From an uncultured beta proteobacterium (GTDB lineage: Bacteria > Pseudomonadota > Gammaproteobacteria > Burkholderiales > Burkholderiaceae_C), in contig CAITQH010000252.1 of NCBI GenBank assembly GCA_903894475.1, forward strand, positions 1-54,063: DNA of 54,063 bases, read 5' to 3'. Both the position numbers and the translations under genes were made by a program. Every line of letters starts with the position of its first letter. Positions within the stretch are counted from its first letter, which is position 1. The notes beneath the pieces were generated by a model. It ran no database searches and was not told the DNA's origin. It saw only the letters and a list, made by a program, of their open reading frames with translations. Positions 14,398 through 24,137 of this stretch are shown here, piece by piece.

Positions 14398-14889
14398 CTA
14401 TTTGACGCGTTTGAGTGCTGGTCGCGCCCCTGGAGTCGTTGGCCTCGGCGGTTCGGGGTCCACGCCTGATGCTTGCGACTCGACGCGGGTCAACTGCACC
14501 GGTTTGATCTCTGCACCGACCGACTGCAGGCCCTGAGTCGGACTAAGCGTTTCCGCGGTTTCGGATATGACCATCGGGAAGGCCATGCCCTGCCCGTTTT
14601 CACGAGCATAAATAGCCACGACTTGAGCCACCGGAACGCAAATGTCACGGGCCGTTCCGGCAAAGCGCGCCTTGAATTCAATCAGCTCATTGCCCAACTG
14701 AAGCCCGGTGGTGGCTTCAAAACTGATGTTCAGGACAATTTCGCCGTCTTTCACGTACTCGCGCGGCACCTGCACGCGCTCGTTGACCAGTACGGCAATG
14801 TAAGGCGTGTAACCGTTGTCGGTGCACCACTCATACAGCGCACGAATCAGGTAAGGGCGTGTCGAAGTTGCTTGCTCAGAGTCGATCAT
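14398..14889 (-). CDS. sspB: ClpXP protease specificity-enhancing factor SspB
   Basis: 163 aa. SspB is the adaptor that delivers ssrA-tagged and other substrates to ClpXP. The folded N-terminal domain is clear: STRPYLIRALYEWCTDNGYTPYIAV, VQVPREYVKDGEIVLNIS and LIEFKARFAGTARDICVPV, with the Arg/Phe residues of the tag-binding groove. A flexible linker leads to the C-terminal ClpX-binding tail (TTPGARPALKRVK), where RPxLKxVK fits the XB motif. It starts 17 nt after sspA and is presumably co-transcribed with it. Confidence 0.95.
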   Translation of the reverse strand: MIDSEQATSTRPYLIRALYEWCTDNGYTPYIAVLVNERVQVPREYVKDGEIVLNISFEATTGLQLGNELIEFKARFAGTARDICVPVAQVVAIYARENGQGMAFPMVISETAETLSPTQGLQSVGAEIKPVQLTRVESQASGVDPEPPRPTTPGARPALKRVK

Positions 14890-14906
14890 CAGATTACACG
14901 CAGCGC

Positions 14907-15518
14907 TTACTTGCGCATCACTTTTTCGGAAGGAGTCAAGGCCTCAATGTACGCCGGACGCGAAAAAATCCGCTCTGCGTACTTGAGCAGCGGTGCAGCG
15001 TTCTTGCTCAGATCGATGCCGTAGTAATCGAGACGCCAAAGCAGCGGAGCGATCGCGACGTCCAGCATCGAGAAGCCGTCACCGAGCATGTATTTGTTCT
15101 TCAGGAACACCGGTGCGAGCTGCGTCAGGCGATCCCGAACATGGGCGCGTGCCTTGTCTAGCACTTTCTCGTTGTTCTTGGCGGCACGCGACTCCAGCGT
15201 CGAAACATGGACAAACAGTTCTTTCTCGAAGTTGAGCAGGAACAGTCGCACACGAGCGCGGTCCACCGGGTCGCCGGGCATCAGCTGGGGATGAGGAAAA
15301 CGCTCATCGATGTACTCGTTGATGATGTTGGATTCGTACAAGATCAGGTCGCGCTCGACCAGGATGGGAACCTGGCCGTAAGGGTTCATGACACTGATGT
15401 CTTCAGGCTTGTTGTACAAATCAACGTCGCGAATCTCGAAGTCCATGCCTTTTTCAAACAGGACGAAACGGCAACGGTGGGAAAATGGGCAGGTAGTACC
15501 TGAATACAACACCATCAT
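14907..15518 (-). CDS. sspA: Stringent starvation protein A, GST-fold RNA polymerase-associated factor
   Basis: 203 aa, starting at the first of two adjacent ATGs with AGGAG seven bases upstream. It has an N-terminal thioredoxin-like GST domain (MVLYSGTTCPFSHRCRFVLFEK) and an all-helical C-terminal domain. PYGQVPILVERDLILYESNIINEYIDE is characteristic of SspA. In gamma-proteobacteria SspA binds sigma-70 holoenzyme and supports acid and starvation responses. Here it lies between petC and sspB, a common betaproteobacterial arrangement, with the pet terminator in the gap. Confidence 0.95.
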   Translation of the reverse strand: MMVLYSGTTCPFSHRCRFVLFEKGMDFEIRDVDLYNKPEDISVMNPYGQVPILVERDLILYESNIINEYIDERFPHPQLMPGDPVDRARVRLFLLNFEKELFVHVSTLESRAAKNNEKVLDKARAHVRDRLTQLAPVFLKNKYMLGDGFSMLDVAIAPLLWRLDYYGIDLSKNAAPLLKYAERIFSRPAYIEALTPSEKVMRK

Positions 15519-15530
15519 GGTGGGACTCCT

Positions 15531-15571
15531 AAAAAAACCAAAGAGTGGGATGCTTCGCGCAAGCCCACTCT
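15531..15571 (-). terminator. Intrinsic terminator of the petABC operon
   Basis: AGAGTGGG at 15542-15549 pairs with CCCACTCT at 15564-15571, and on the minus strand is followed by TTGGTTTTTTT. It lies between petC and sspA, so sspA needs its own promoter or read-through. Confidence 0.85.
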
Positions 15572-15622
15572 AAAAACCTCAGATCGCGCCCTTTTGAGCG
15601 CAATGTGAGCCGCTTATTTGTG

Positions 15623-16396
15623 CTACTTGACCTCTTTCCAGTAGACCGCGTTGAGTCGCCAAGCGCAGAAAGTAAAGACCGCGAGGAACAGCAAGACCCA
15701 AACACCGACACGAACGCGGGTATTTTGAACCGGTTCACCCATCCATTGCAAATAGGCCACCAGATCACCGACAGCCTGATCATATTGCGGGCCTGTCATG
15801 GTGCCCGGTTTGACCTGTTCCCAGCCCTTGAAATGGCCTGTCGCAGCACCGTGCTCCTTGACCTCATCGAACACCGGCCGGCGCTCGCCCTGCAGTTCCC
15901 ACAGTACATGCGGCATCGCCACATTCGGGAAAACCAGATTATTCCAACCGGTTGGCTTGGTGTCGTCCTTGTAGAACGAGCGCATGTAGGTGTACAGATA
16001 ATCGGCACCGGTTCCACCGGCGCCTGAGCGTGAGCGCGCGATCACGGTCAGATCGGGCGGGTTCACGCCAAACCAGGCTTTGGCCTGCTGCGGGTCGATC
16101 GCCGACTTCATGGTTTCGCCAATCTTGCCGTTGGTTACCAGCAGGTTGGACTTGATCTGCTCGAGTGTCAGCCCAATGTCGCGCAGTCGGTTGTAGCGCA
16201 TGAAGGCCGCCGAGTGGCAGTTGAGACAGTAGTTGACAAACAGCTTGGCGCCACTTTGCAAGGCTGCCATGTCGCTCGTCTTGCCCGGTGCTTTATCCCA
16301 GGCCGGACCGCCCACATTGGCCTGCGCACCCAGCGTGAAACCGCAGGAAAGCAGCAGGCCGAGAACGACTTTTTGAATGAATGTCATGGTTTTCAT
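15623..16396 (-). CDS. petC: Ubiquinol-cytochrome c reductase, cytochrome c1 subunit
   Basis: 257 aa. The signal peptide (MKTMTFIQKVVLGLLLSCGF to AQA) directs export. Haem c is attached at CLNCH near residue 57. Later NPPDLTVIARSR and the conserved MPHVLWELQG supply the distal Met region. One C-terminal membrane anchor (VGVWVLLFLAVFTFCAWRL) holds it in the inner membrane, facing the periplasm, where it passes electrons from the Rieske protein to soluble cytochrome c. GGGGAG lies 8 nt before the ATG. Third gene of petA-petB-petC, 15 nt after petB. Confidence 0.97.
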   Translation of the reverse strand: MKTMTFIQKVVLGLLLSCGFTLGAQANVGGPAWDKAPGKTSDMAALQSGAKLFVNYCLNCHSAAFMRYNRLRDIGLTLEQIKSNLLVTNGKIGETMKSAIDPQQAKAWFGVNPPDLTVIARSRSGAGGTGADYLYTYMRSFYKDDTKPTGWNNLVFPNVAMPHVLWELQGERRPVFDEVKEHGAATGHFKGWEQVKPGTMTGPQYDQAVGDLVAYLQWMGEPVQNTRVRVGVWVLLFLAVFTFCAWRLNAVYWKEVK

Positions 16397-16411
16397 GATA
16401 GTGTCTCCCCC

Positions 16412-17812
16412 TCAATGCGCCGTGTAGGTGACACGATCGGGCACCGGCTTGGTCTTGCCAATCTGGCTCCACCAAGGCATCAGGATGAAGAAGGCAAAGT
16501 AGAACAAAGTGCCCACTTGTGCGACCCGGCTGTAAATGGGTGACACGGGTTGCGTGCCCAGGTAGCCCAGGATCAGGAAGTCGACTACAAAAACCGCGTA
16601 CAGGTACTTGTGCCAATCAGGCCGATAGCGAATCGACTTGACCGCGCAGTTGTCCAACCAGGGCAGAAAGAACAGGATAACGACGCCGCCACCCATGGCA
16701 ACCACGCCCCAGAACTTGGCATCAATGGCCATCATCATCGCCACTACGGCCACGGCGCCAAGCGCGATGGCGCCCTTGAACAGGGCCGGCATCCTGATTT
16801 TGAACACCGCCAGACCCGCACCGAGTACGGTACAGGCAATCAGCGCGTACATCATTTCAGTGGTCACGGCGCGCAGCAGCGAGTAAAAGGGCGTGAAATA
16901 CCATACTGGCGCAATGTGCAAAGGCGTCTGGAACGGGTCGGCCGGGATGAAGTTGTTGTACTCCAGAAAGTAACCGCCCATCTCCGGGGCAAAGAAGACG
17001 ATAGCGGAGAACACCATCAGGAAGACGCCAACGGCAAAGATGTCATGCACCGAGTAGTAGGGGTGGAAAGGAATGCCGTCCAGGGGGATGCCCTTGGCGT
17101 CCTTCTTTTCCTTGATTTCGATGCCGTCCGGGTTATTGGAGCCGACTTCGTGCAGGGCAATGATGTGAGCCACGACCAAACCCAGCAACACCAGCGGCAC
17201 GGCGATCACATGGAAGCTGAAGAAGCGATTCAGGGTGGCATCGCCCACCACGTAGTCACCACGAATCCAGAGTGACAGGTCCGGCCCGATAAAGGGAATG
17301 GCAGAAAACAGGTTGACGATCACCTGGGCGCCCCAGTAGCTCATCTGGCCCCAGGGCAGCAGGTAACCCATGAAAGCCTCGGCCATCAGCGCCAGAAAAA
17401 TGCCGCAACCAAACAGCCAGGTCAATTCGCGCGGCTTGCGATAACTGCCGTAAAGCAGTCCGCGGTACATGTGCAGGTACACCACCGCAAAGAAAGCGGA
17501 GGCGCCGGTAGAGTGCATGTAGCGGATCAGCCAGCCCCAGGGCACATCGCGCATGATGTACTCGACCGAACCGAAGGCCAGCGCGGCATCCGGCTTGTAA
17601 TGCATGACCAGAAAAATGCCAGTGACGAGTTGAATCACCAGCACCAGCAGGGAGAGCACGCCAAACACATACCAGATGTTGAAGTTCTTGGGAGCGTAGT
17701 ACTCGCTCATGTGCTCCTTGAAGAGCTTGGACAGGGGAAACCGGTTATCAATCCAGTTCAGCAGCTTTTCACCCGCTGCGGCATTGGGGGAAATCTCGTG
17801 AAATTCAGCCAT
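16412..17812 (-). CDS. petB: Ubiquinol-cytochrome c reductase, cytochrome b subunit
   Basis: 466 aa polytopic membrane protein of the bc1 complex. It has the transmembrane helices and haem-b regions expected: MRDVPWGWLIRYMHSTGASAFF and LPWGQMSYWGAQVIVNLFSAIP around the quinol-oxidation site with its first two His ligands, and RFFSFHVIAVPLVLLGLVVAHI with the other pair. The Qo-site PEWY equivalent appears as PVWYFTPFYSLLRA. It oxidises ubiquinol and drives the Q cycle. Starts 11 nt after petA. Length exceeds the typical 400-430 mainly through C-terminal helices (DFLILGYLG to the end), which is usual in betaproteobacteria. Confidence 0.97.
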   Translation of the reverse strand: MAEFHEISPNAAAGEKLLNWIDNRFPLSKLFKEHMSEYYAPKNFNIWYVFGVLSLLVLVIQLVTGIFLVMHYKPDAALAFGSVEYIMRDVPWGWLIRYMHSTGASAFFAVVYLHMYRGLLYGSYRKPRELTWLFGCGIFLALMAEAFMGYLLPWGQMSYWGAQVIVNLFSAIPFIGPDLSLWIRGDYVVGDATLNRFFSFHVIAVPLVLLGLVVAHIIALHEVGSNNPDGIEIKEKKDAKGIPLDGIPFHPYYSVHDIFAVGVFLMVFSAIVFFAPEMGGYFLEYNNFIPADPFQTPLHIAPVWYFTPFYSLLRAVTTEMMYALIACTVLGAGLAVFKIRMPALFKGAIALGAVAVVAMMMAIDAKFWGVVAMGGGVVILFFLPWLDNCAVKSIRYRPDWHKYLYAVFVVDFLILGYLGTQPVSPIYSRVAQVGTLFYFAFFILMPWWSQIGKTKPVPDRVTYTAH

Positions 17813-17823
17813 GATGTGCGTCC

Positions 17824-18435
17824 TTAGGCTCTGCGGTCTTCACCGATGAGCAGCTTGGTCTCGGAGAGATACATATGGGCCGGCACTTCCAGGTTGTCAG
17901 GTGCCGGCTTGTTCTTGAAGACTCGACCGGCCAGGTCGAAGGTGGAACCGTGGCATGGACAAAAGAAACCGCCCTGCCAGTCGTCCGGTAGCGAGGGCTG
18001 AGCGCCGGTCTGAAACTTTTCGGACGGTGAGCAGCCCAGATGCGTACAGATGCCAACAGCGACAAAATACTCCGGCTTGATGGAACGGTGCGCGTTGCGC
18101 GCGTAATCCGGTGCTTGCTCGGTAGGCTTGCGCTCGGATTTTGGATCGGCCAGTTGAGCGTCAATCTTGGGCAAGGCAGCCAGTTGTTCCGGGGTGCGAC
18201 GCACAATCCAGACCGGCTTGCCGCGCCACTCCACGGTCATTTTTTCACCCGGTTTGAGAGCTGAGATGTCGGCCTCGACTGCTGCACCCGCAGCCAGAGC
18301 CCGCTCGGAGGGCTGCATGCTGGTAATGAAGGGAACGGCTGCGGCCATGCCGCCGGCCGCTCCAACACAGCTGGTGGCAATCAACCAGGTCCGCTTGCTG
18401 GCATCGTGGCCGCTATCGGCAAGGCTTTCACTCAT
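17824..18435 (-). CDS. petA: Ubiquinol-cytochrome c reductase, Rieske iron-sulfur subunit
   Basis: 203 aa from the ATG at 18435 with GAGG six bases upstream; the frame also extends to a TTG four codons earlier. A TAT-like N-terminus and single membrane anchor (RTWLIATSCVGAAGGMAAAVP) precede the [2Fe-2S] domain with CTHLGCSP near residue 130 and CPCHGS near 158, supplying the two Cys and two His ligands and the disulfide. The flexible head carries electrons from quinol to cytochrome c1. First gene of the petABC operon, divergent from mscL. The shared 158-nt gap must hold both promoters. Confidence 0.97.
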   Translation of the reverse strand: MSESLADSGHDASKRTWLIATSCVGAAGGMAAAVPFITSMQPSERALAAGAAVEADISALKPGEKMTVEWRGKPVWIVRRTPEQLAALPKIDAQLADPKSERKPTEQAPDYARNAHRSIKPEYFVAVGICTHLGCSPSEKFQTGAQPSLPDDWQGGFFCPCHGSTFDLAGRVFKNKPAPDNLEVPAHMYLSETKLLIGEDRRA

Positions 18436-18593
18436 GGGAATCCTCAATGAAAAAACGCTATCGGGGTTAACCAGTAATTGTAGCTGAGCGCCCCGCCCGG
18501 CATCAGGGGCATTGCTGCACCGAGGCGTGCCAGCAGATCAAGCGTTTTTGCCCGATACTGCGCCCCTGCAACAAAAAAATGGAGATATTTCAA

Positions 18594-19022
18594 ATGAGAA
18601 TGATGCAAGAATTCAAGGAATTTGCGGTCAAGGGCAATGTCATGGACTTGGCGGTCGGTGTGATCATTGGCGGAGCCTTTGGCAAAATCGTCGACTCGGT
18701 GGTGGGGGACCTGGTCATGCCGCTGGTCGGCGCGCTGATCGGGAGACTTGATTTTTCAAACCTTTTTGTCGTGCTCGGCACGGTGCCGCCAGGCAGTGCC
18801 ATGACCATCGACGCCCTGAAAAAGGCCGGTGTTCCGGTATTTGCCTACGGCAGTTTCATCACCGTGGCGGTCAATTTCGCAATTCTGGCCTTCATCATCT
18901 TCATGATGGTCAAGCAAATCAACCGCCTGAAGAAGGCCGCACCAGCGGCACCCGCAGCGGCCCCGGTGACACCGGAAGATGTGCTGCTGCTGCGCGAAAT
19001 TCGCGACAACCTGAAGAAGTGA
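18594..19022 (+). CDS. mscL: Large-conductance mechanosensitive channel
   Basis: 142 aa from the ATG at 18594 with GGAG nine bases upstream; an in-frame ATG at 18579 overlaps that site. It has two transmembrane helices: [21 protein letters not shown] lines the pore (TM1), and [21 protein letters not shown] is TM2. The C-terminal bundle is [29 protein letters not shown]. The homopentamer opens under membrane tension and releases solutes on hypo-osmotic shock. It converges with pdxA, with only 4 nt between the stops. Confidence 0.97.
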   Translation: MRMMQEFKEFAVKGNVMDLAVGVIIGGAFGKIVDSVVGDLVMPLVGALIGRLDFSNLFVVLGTVPPGSAMTIDALKKAGVPVFAYGSFITVAVNFAILAFIIFMMVKQINRLKKAAPAAPAAAPVTPEDVLLLREIRDNLKK

Positions 19023-19026
19023 GACC

Positions 19027-20067
19027 TCAGCAGTGTGACAGTTGGCGTGCCATGCGAATGGCCGCAAGCAAGCTGGACGGGTCGGCCTGACCGGTGCCGG
19101 CAATATCGAATGCGGTACCGTGGTCCGGACTGGTGCGTACCAGGGGCAGGCCCAGCGTGACGTTGACGCCCTGCTCCAGGCCCAGATACTTCACCGGAAT
19201 CAAACCCTGGTCGTGGTACATGGCGACCACCACGTCGAATTCGCTCGACTGTCCGGGCCTGGACCTGGCACTCATGAACACCGTGTCGGGAGCGTAAGGG
19301 CCACTGACCTGGACGCCCTGCTCGCGCGCCTGCCTGATGCCCGGAGCAATGATCTCAAGCTCCTCGCGCCCAAACAAGCCGCCCTCGCCAGCGTGCGGAT
19401 TGACGCCTGCAACCGCAATGCGCGGCGAGCGCCCCAGAATGGCTTTGAGCGACTCGTGCGTGATCAGCAGGGTCTGCAGCACATTGGTTGCAGTCACGGC
19501 ATCCAGTGCCTCCCGCAGCGACACGTGAATACTGACCAGCACGACCCGCAATTCATCGTTGGCCAGCATCATGCGCACCGGCATCTGCGCCAGCGCCTTG
19601 CCTGCGTAAGCGGCGGCTTGCGCCTGCAACAGTTCCGTATGCCCGGGGAAACCGCAATAGGGCGCGCCAGCCAGCGAGAGCGCCTCCTTGTTGAGCGGTG
19701 CCGTCACCAGCGCCGCAATTTCGCCGCGCAAAGCCGCCTGCGCCGCCCACACCACACACTGGGCCGCCAGCAAGCCGGCAGCCGCGTCGAGGCGTCCGAA
19801 CGCAGGCGGTGCCGCCAAAGCACCAAGCTGCAACAGCGGCAAGCAGCCTGGCGGCAGGTCGAACACCTCCGACACAGCCTCAAGCACCGCCAGTGGCATG
19901 GGGATGCCACCGTCGCTGATCAACTGGGTGGCCCGACGCAGGGTCGGCGCGTCGCCGACAACAAAGCAGCCTTGCAGGAGCTCGGGCGCCTGGCGGTACG
20001 CCTTGGCAATGATTTCCGGTCCGATGCCGGCGGCGTCTCCCAGAGTGATCGCGATCGGCTTGTTCAT
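19027..20067 (-). CDS. pdxA: 4-hydroxythreonine-4-phosphate dehydrogenase
   Basis: 346 aa. NAD-dependent oxidation of 4-phosphohydroxy-L-threonine in vitamin B6 (PLP) synthesis. Recognised by the N-terminus ITLGDAAGIGPEIIAKAYRQ, by TAPLNKEALSLAGAPYCGFPGHTELLQ with a metal-binding His, VAGVNPHAGEGGLFGREELEI, and YHDQGLIPVKYLGLEQGVNVTLGLP at the C-terminus. The first motif reads GDAAGIGPE where many homologues have GDPAGIGPE. It starts 2 nt after the stop of the Nif3-family gene and is probably translated from the same transcript. Confidence 0.95.
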   Translation of the reverse strand: MNKPIAITLGDAAGIGPEIIAKAYRQAPELLQGCFVVGDAPTLRRATQLISDGGIPMPLAVLEAVSEVFDLPPGCLPLLQLGALAAPPAFGRLDAAAGLLAAQCVVWAAQAALRGEIAALVTAPLNKEALSLAGAPYCGFPGHTELLQAQAAAYAGKALAQMPVRMMLANDELRVVLVSIHVSLREALDAVTATNVLQTLLITHESLKAILGRSPRIAVAGVNPHAGEGGLFGREELEIIAPGIRQAREQGVQVSGPYAPDTVFMSARSRPGQSSEFDVVVAMYHDQGLIPVKYLGLEQGVNVTLGLPLVRTSPDHGTAFDIAGTGQADPSSLLAAIRMARQLSHC

Positions 20068-20069
20068 GC

Positions 20070-20828
20070 TCAGGCCGGGTTGTCAATGTCAATAAACTGA
20101 TGCTCCAGGCCTAAGCGCGCCGCCACATGGGCCGCCACCGCAGGAGCGCCAAAACGCTCGCTGGCATGGTGGCCGCAGGCCAGGTAGGCCACACCCATTT
20201 CACGCGCATAGTGCGCTTGCGGCTCCGAAATCTCCCCGGTGATAAAAGCCTCTGCACCCGCTGCAATGGCGGCCTCAAAGTAGCCCTGAGCGCCACCGCT
20301 GCACCAGGCGATTCTGTGAATCGCTCGCGCAGCCCCATTGACCAGGGCCACTGGCCTGCGCAACTGCAGTTCGATGTGCTGGGCCAGCGCCTGGGCCGAC
20401 TCAAAACCGCCTGCTTGCACGCGCTCACCGAGAAACCCCAGGTCCTGCTCGCCAAAGCGCCCGCTGGCTTGCAAACCGAGTTTCAGACCGAGTTGCGCGT
20501 TGTTGCCCAGTTCCGGATGGGCGTCCAGCGGCAAATGGTAGGCATACAGATTGATGTCATGCGCCAGCAGCAGGGCCAGGCGCTGCTTCATCCAGCCCGT
20601 GACGCGCCCATCCTGCGAGCGCCAGAACAAGCCGTGGTGCACAAAAATCGCATCTGCCTGCGCTGCAATGGCGGCCTCAATCAGCGAGCGGCTGGCGCTG
20701 ACGCCGGAAACAATTTTGCGCACGTTTACGCCGCCTTCAACCTGCAAGCCGTTCGGGCCATAGTCGCGAAAGCGCTCAGGTTGCAGCAACGTATCGAAGG
20801 TCTGTAAGAGCTGGGTTCGATCAATCAT
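20070..20828 (-). CDS. Nif3-family dinuclear metal-centre protein (YbgI-like)
   Basis: 252 aa from the ATG at 20828; upstream extension to 20900 is not conserved-looking and overlaps the leader of the divergent protease gene. Motifs: RDYGPNGLQVEG, VSGVSASRSLIEAAIAAQAD, FVHHGLFWR (metal-binding His pair), YAYHLPLDAHPELGNNAQLG, and AFITGEISEPQAHYAREMGV with HHASERFG near the C-terminus (second His/Glu pair). The family forms hexameric toroids with a di-metal site. The biological role is unsettled, with GTP cyclohydrolase-like activity suggested for some members. Followed by pdxA after 2 nt. Confidence 0.9.
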   Translation of the reverse strand: MIDRTQLLQTFDTLLQPERFRDYGPNGLQVEGGVNVRKIVSGVSASRSLIEAAIAAQADAIFVHHGLFWRSQDGRVTGWMKQRLALLLAHDINLYAYHLPLDAHPELGNNAQLGLKLGLQASGRFGEQDLGFLGERVQAGGFESAQALAQHIELQLRRPVALVNGAARAIHRIAWCSGGAQGYFEAAIAAGAEAFITGEISEPQAHYAREMGVAYLACGHHASERFGAPAVAAHVAARLGLEHQFIDIDNPA

Positions 20829-20920
20829 GTCGGCGATGAAAAGGGGTGCTGTGCCGCATTGTCGGGCAATTCCCCGGGCTGGCGTGCAGAGCATCGGCAC
20901 GGCGCCTACAATTTGCGCTC

Positions 20921-22063
20921 ATGAAACGTCTCTGGTTACTTTTTTCTCAAACCGCCACCGTATTGCTGGCGCTGTATTTTGTTGTTGCTACCCTGAAACC
21001 GGACTGGCTGGGCAAGAGCTTTTCGCGCAGCGGGCCGGTGGCGCTGCTGGAGGCGCCCGCGGCGTTGTCCGGTGTCGCGCCCGCTGGCAGCTTCAGGCTG
21101 GCAGCGCAAAAGGCCTCGGCTGCGGTGGTCAGCATCAACACCAGCAAGGCGGCCCGGAACCGGCCACGCAGCAATGATCCATGGTTCAATTTCTTCTTTG
21201 GCGAACAGGGCAATGAACCGCAAGTGGGACTGGGCAGTGGCGTCATCGTCAGCGCCAGTGGTTACATCCTGACCAACAACCACGTGGTCGAGGGTGCAGA
21301 CGAAATCGAGGTCATCCTGAACGACAGCCGGCACGCCCGTGGCAAGGTCATAGGCACTGACCCGGACAGCGATCTGGCGGTGCTGAAAATTGAGCTTGAG
21401 CGCTTGCCGGTGATCGTGCTGGGCAACTCCGACTCCCTGCAGGTAGGAGACCAGGTGCTGGCCATCGGCAACCCCTTTGGTGTTGGTCAGACAGTCACTG
21501 GCGGCATTGTCAGCGCACTCGGACGCAACCAGCTCGGCATCAACACGTTCGAGAATTTCATTCAGACTGACGCTGCCATCAATCCCGGCAATTCGGGGGG
21601 CGCCCTGGTTGACACCGCCGGCCATTTGCTGGGCATCAACACCGCGATCTATTCACGCTCGGGCGGCAGCATGGGTATAGGCTTTGCCATACCCGTGGCC
21701 ACCGCCAGGCTGGTGCTCGAAGGCATTGTCAAGGATGGGCAAGTGACGCGCGGCTGGATCGGCGTTGAGCCCAACGAACTGTCGCCGGAACTGGCGGAAA
21801 CCTTTGGCGTCAAGGCGCAATCGGGCGTCATCATCACCGGCGTGATGCAAAGCGCCCCGGCGGCGCAGGCTGGCATTCGCCCGGGCGATGTGATCGTTGC
21901 AGCGGCGGGAAGGCCGATCAACAACGTTGCTGAATTGCTCAGCGCCGTGGCTGCGCTCAAACCCGGCACAGCGACCAAATTCAGCCTGTTGCGCCGCGAG
22001 GAGAAAATTGAGCTCATGGTGACACCGGGGACACGACCCAAAGCAAGGCGGGTTGTGCAATAA
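20921..22063 (+). CDS. DegQ/HhoA-type periplasmic serine protease with one PDZ domain
   Basis: 380 aa from the ATG at 20921. An N-terminal hydrophobic segment (LFSQTATVLLALYFVVATL) is an uncleaved anchor or signal. The trypsin-like domain shows the catalytic triad: His in NNHVVEGADEIEV near residue 121, Asp in DPDSDLAVLKIE near 150, Ser in NPGNSGGALVD near 223. A single PDZ domain (about 265-365; GVIITGVMQSAPAAQAGIRPGDVIV) follows. One PDZ and the anchor make it DegS- or HhoB-like in layout. It should degrade or sense misfolded envelope proteins. It lies upstream of htpG, whose heat-shock-like promoter begins right after this stop. Confidence 0.92.
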   Translation: MKRLWLLFSQTATVLLALYFVVATLKPDWLGKSFSRSGPVALLEAPAALSGVAPAGSFRLAAQKASAAVVSINTSKAARNRPRSNDPWFNFFFGEQGNEPQVGLGSGVIVSASGYILTNNHVVEGADEIEVILNDSRHARGKVIGTDPDSDLAVLKIELERLPVIVLGNSDSLQVGDQVLAIGNPFGVGQTVTGGIVSALGRNQLGINTFENFIQTDAAINPGNSGGALVDTAGHLLGINTAIYSRSGGSMGIGFAIPVATARLVLEGIVKDGQVTRGWIGVEPNELSPELAETFGVKAQSGVIITGVMQSAPAAQAGIRPGDVIVAAAGRPINNVAELLSAVAALKPGTATKFSLLRREEKIELMVTPGTRPKARRVVQ

Positions 22064-22068
22064 GGCCT

Positions 22069-22094
22069 CTTGAAAGCAGGGCCATCGCCCATAA
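22069..22094 (+). promoter_or_regulatory. Sigma-32 (RpoH)-type heat-shock promoter of htpG
   Basis: CTTGAAA at 22069-22075 is an exact match to the RpoH -35 consensus. GCCCATAA at 22087-22094 matches six of the seven specified positions of CCCCATNT at best-aligned register, with an 11-nt spacer. It begins 5 nt after the protease stop, 43 nt before the htpG ATG. Confidence 0.75.
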
Positions 22095-22136
22095 TTAGAG
22101 CGTTCCCGATTTCATTCCCGATCGTTCCAATCCAAA

Positions 22137-24116
22137 ATGACCAAACAGACACTTTCCTTCCAGGCCGAAGTGGCCCAACTGCTGCATCTTGTCACGCATT
22201 CTCTGTACTCCAACAAGGAAATTTTCCTGCGCGAGCTGATCTCCAACGCGTCTGACGCCTGCGACAAATTGCGCTTTGAAGCGCTCGACAGCAGCACGCT
22301 TTATGAAGACGCTCCAAATCTCGAGGTACGCGTGTCCTTTGACAAGGACGCCAAAACATTGACGATTTCGGACAACGGCATCGGCATGAGCCAGCAAGAG
22401 GCAATTGAGCATCTGGGCACCATCGCCAAGAGCGGCACCAAGGACTTCATGTCCAGGTTAACCGGCAACCAGAAGAGCAACGTTTCCGAACAAGGGCAAC
22501 TGATTGGTCAGTTTGGTGTTGGTTTTTACTCCGGTTTTATCGTTGCCGACAAGATCACTGTCGAGTCACGCCGCGCCGGCCTGAAGGCCGACGAGGGCGT
22601 GCGCTGGATCAGCGGCGGCGCCGGCGACTTTGAGGTCGAAACCATCAGCCGTGCCCAGCGCGGCACCAGCGTCGTCCTGCATCTGCGCGAAGACGCCATG
22701 GACTACGCCAGCGCCTGGAAGCTCAAGAGCATCATCGCCAAGTACTCTGACCACATCAGCTTGCCGATCTTGATGGAAAAGGAAGAGTGGAAAGACGGCG
22801 AACTGATCAACCCGAGTGACGAAAAAGGCGGCCGCCAACCCGGCGCCATGGTCAAGACCGGCGACTGGGAAACAGTGAACAAGGCCAACGCCATCTGGGC
22901 GCGCGCCAAGAAGGACATCTCAGCCGAGCAGTACGACGAGTTCTACAAGCAGATCAGTCACGACGCTGATGCGCCGCTGGCGCACACGCACAACCGGGTC
23001 GAGGGAAGTACCGAGTACACGCAACTGCTCTACATTCCCGGCAAGGCGCCGTTTGACCTGTGGAACCGGGAAAAGTCGGCTGGCGTCAAACTCTACGTCA
23101 AGCGCGTCTTCATCATGGACGATGCCGAGGCCTTGCTGCCAACTTACCTGCGCTTTGTCAAAGGCGTGGTCGACTCGGCCGATTTGCCGCTCAATGTGAG
23201 CCGAGAGTTGCTGCAGGAAAGCCGTGACGTAAAGGCGATCCGCGAAGGCTGCACCAAACGTGTGCTGGGCATGCTCGAAGATCTGGCCAAGAACGACCAG
23301 GCGCCCGCACCCGTCGAAGGCGTCACCGATGTGCTGAGCGAAGAAGACAAGGCCCTACAAGGCAAGTACAGCAAGTTCTACGCGGAATTCGGTGCCGTGC
23401 TGAAGGAGGGCCTGGGCGAAGACTACGCCAACAAGGACCGTCTGGCCAAGCTGCTGCGCTTTGCCTCCAGCACCACCGACAGCATCAGCGTGTCGCTGGA
23501 TGCCTACAAGGCACGCATGAAAGAGGGCCAGGAAGCCATCTACTACATCACTGCCGACACCCCGGCGGCTGCAAAGAACAGCCCGCAGCTCGAAGTGTTC
23601 AAGAAGAAGGGCATCGAGGTGCTCCTGATGACCGACCGTGTTGACGAATGGGCGCTGAACTACCTGCACGACTTTGACGGCACGCCCATGCAAAGCGTGG
23701 CCAAGGGTGCCGTCGATCTGGGCAAACTGCAGGACGAGACTGAAAAGAAGGCGGCTGAAGAAGCAGCCGAAACCTTCAAGCCCTTGCTGGCCAAGCTCAA
23801 GGAAGCGCTGAAAGACAAGGCCGAAGACGTGCGTGTCACGACCCGTCTGGTCGACTCGCCCGCCTGTCTGGTGGTGCAGGATCACGGCATGAGCACGCAA
23901 CTCGCGCGCATGCTCAAGCAGGCCGGCCAGAGCGCGCCCGAAGTCAAGCCGGTACTGGAAGTCAACGCCGACCACCCCCTGGTCAAGAAGCTCGATGGCT
24001 CGGTGCATTTCAACGACCTGGCGCACATCCTGTTCGATCAGGCACTGCTGGCCGAAGGCGGCTTGCCGGCCGACCCAGCCGCTTATGTGAAGCGGGTCAA
24101 CGCGCTGCTGATTTGA
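22137..24116 (+). CDS. htpG: Molecular chaperone HtpG (Hsp90 family)
   Basis: 659 aa cytosolic Hsp90. The GHKL ATPase domain is clear: [47 protein letters not shown] and [15 protein letters not shown] bind ATP. The middle domain carries [20 protein letters not shown] and the catalytic Arg region [17 protein letters not shown]. The C-terminal dimerisation domain has no MEEVD tail, as usual in bacteria. It is slightly longer than E. coli HtpG (624 aa), mainly by loop insertions in the middle domain. Expression is probably heat-induced from the sigma-32-type promoter upstream. Confidence 0.97.
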   Translation: MTKQTLSFQAEVAQLLHLVTHSLYSNKEIFLRELISNASDACDKLRFEALDSSTLYEDAPNLEVRVSFDKDAKTLTISDNGIGMSQQEAIEHLGTIAKSGTKDFMSRLTGNQKSNVSEQGQLIGQFGVGFYSGFIVADKITVESRRAGLKADEGVRWISGGAGDFEVETISRAQRGTSVVLHLREDAMDYASAWKLKSIIAKYSDHISLPILMEKEEWKDGELINPSDEKGGRQPGAMVKTGDWETVNKANAIWARAKKDISAEQYDEFYKQISHDADAPLAHTHNRVEGSTEYTQLLYIPGKAPFDLWNREKSAGVKLYVKRVFIMDDAEALLPTYLRFVKGVVDSADLPLNVSRELLQESRDVKAIREGCTKRVLGMLEDLAKNDQAPAPVEGVTDVLSEEDKALQGKYSKFYAEFGAVLKEGLGEDYANKDRLAKLLRFASSTTDSISVSLDAYKARMKEGQEAIYYITADTPAAAKNSPQLEVFKKKGIEVLLMTDRVDEWALNYLHDFDGTPMQSVAKGAVDLGKLQDETEKKAAEEAAETFKPLLAKLKEALKDKAEDVRVTTRLVDSPACLVVQDHGMSTQLARMLKQAGQSAPEVKPVLEVNADHPLVKKLDGSVHFNDLAHILFDQALLAEGGLPADPAAYVKRVNALLI

Positions 24117-24137
24117 TTTGTTGGCTTGCATCCATCC

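Noticed and set aside
19042-20100. 352-codon plus-strand frame opposite pdxA
   Set aside because: Shadow of pdxA; Arg/Gln/His-rich translation with no recognisable motif.
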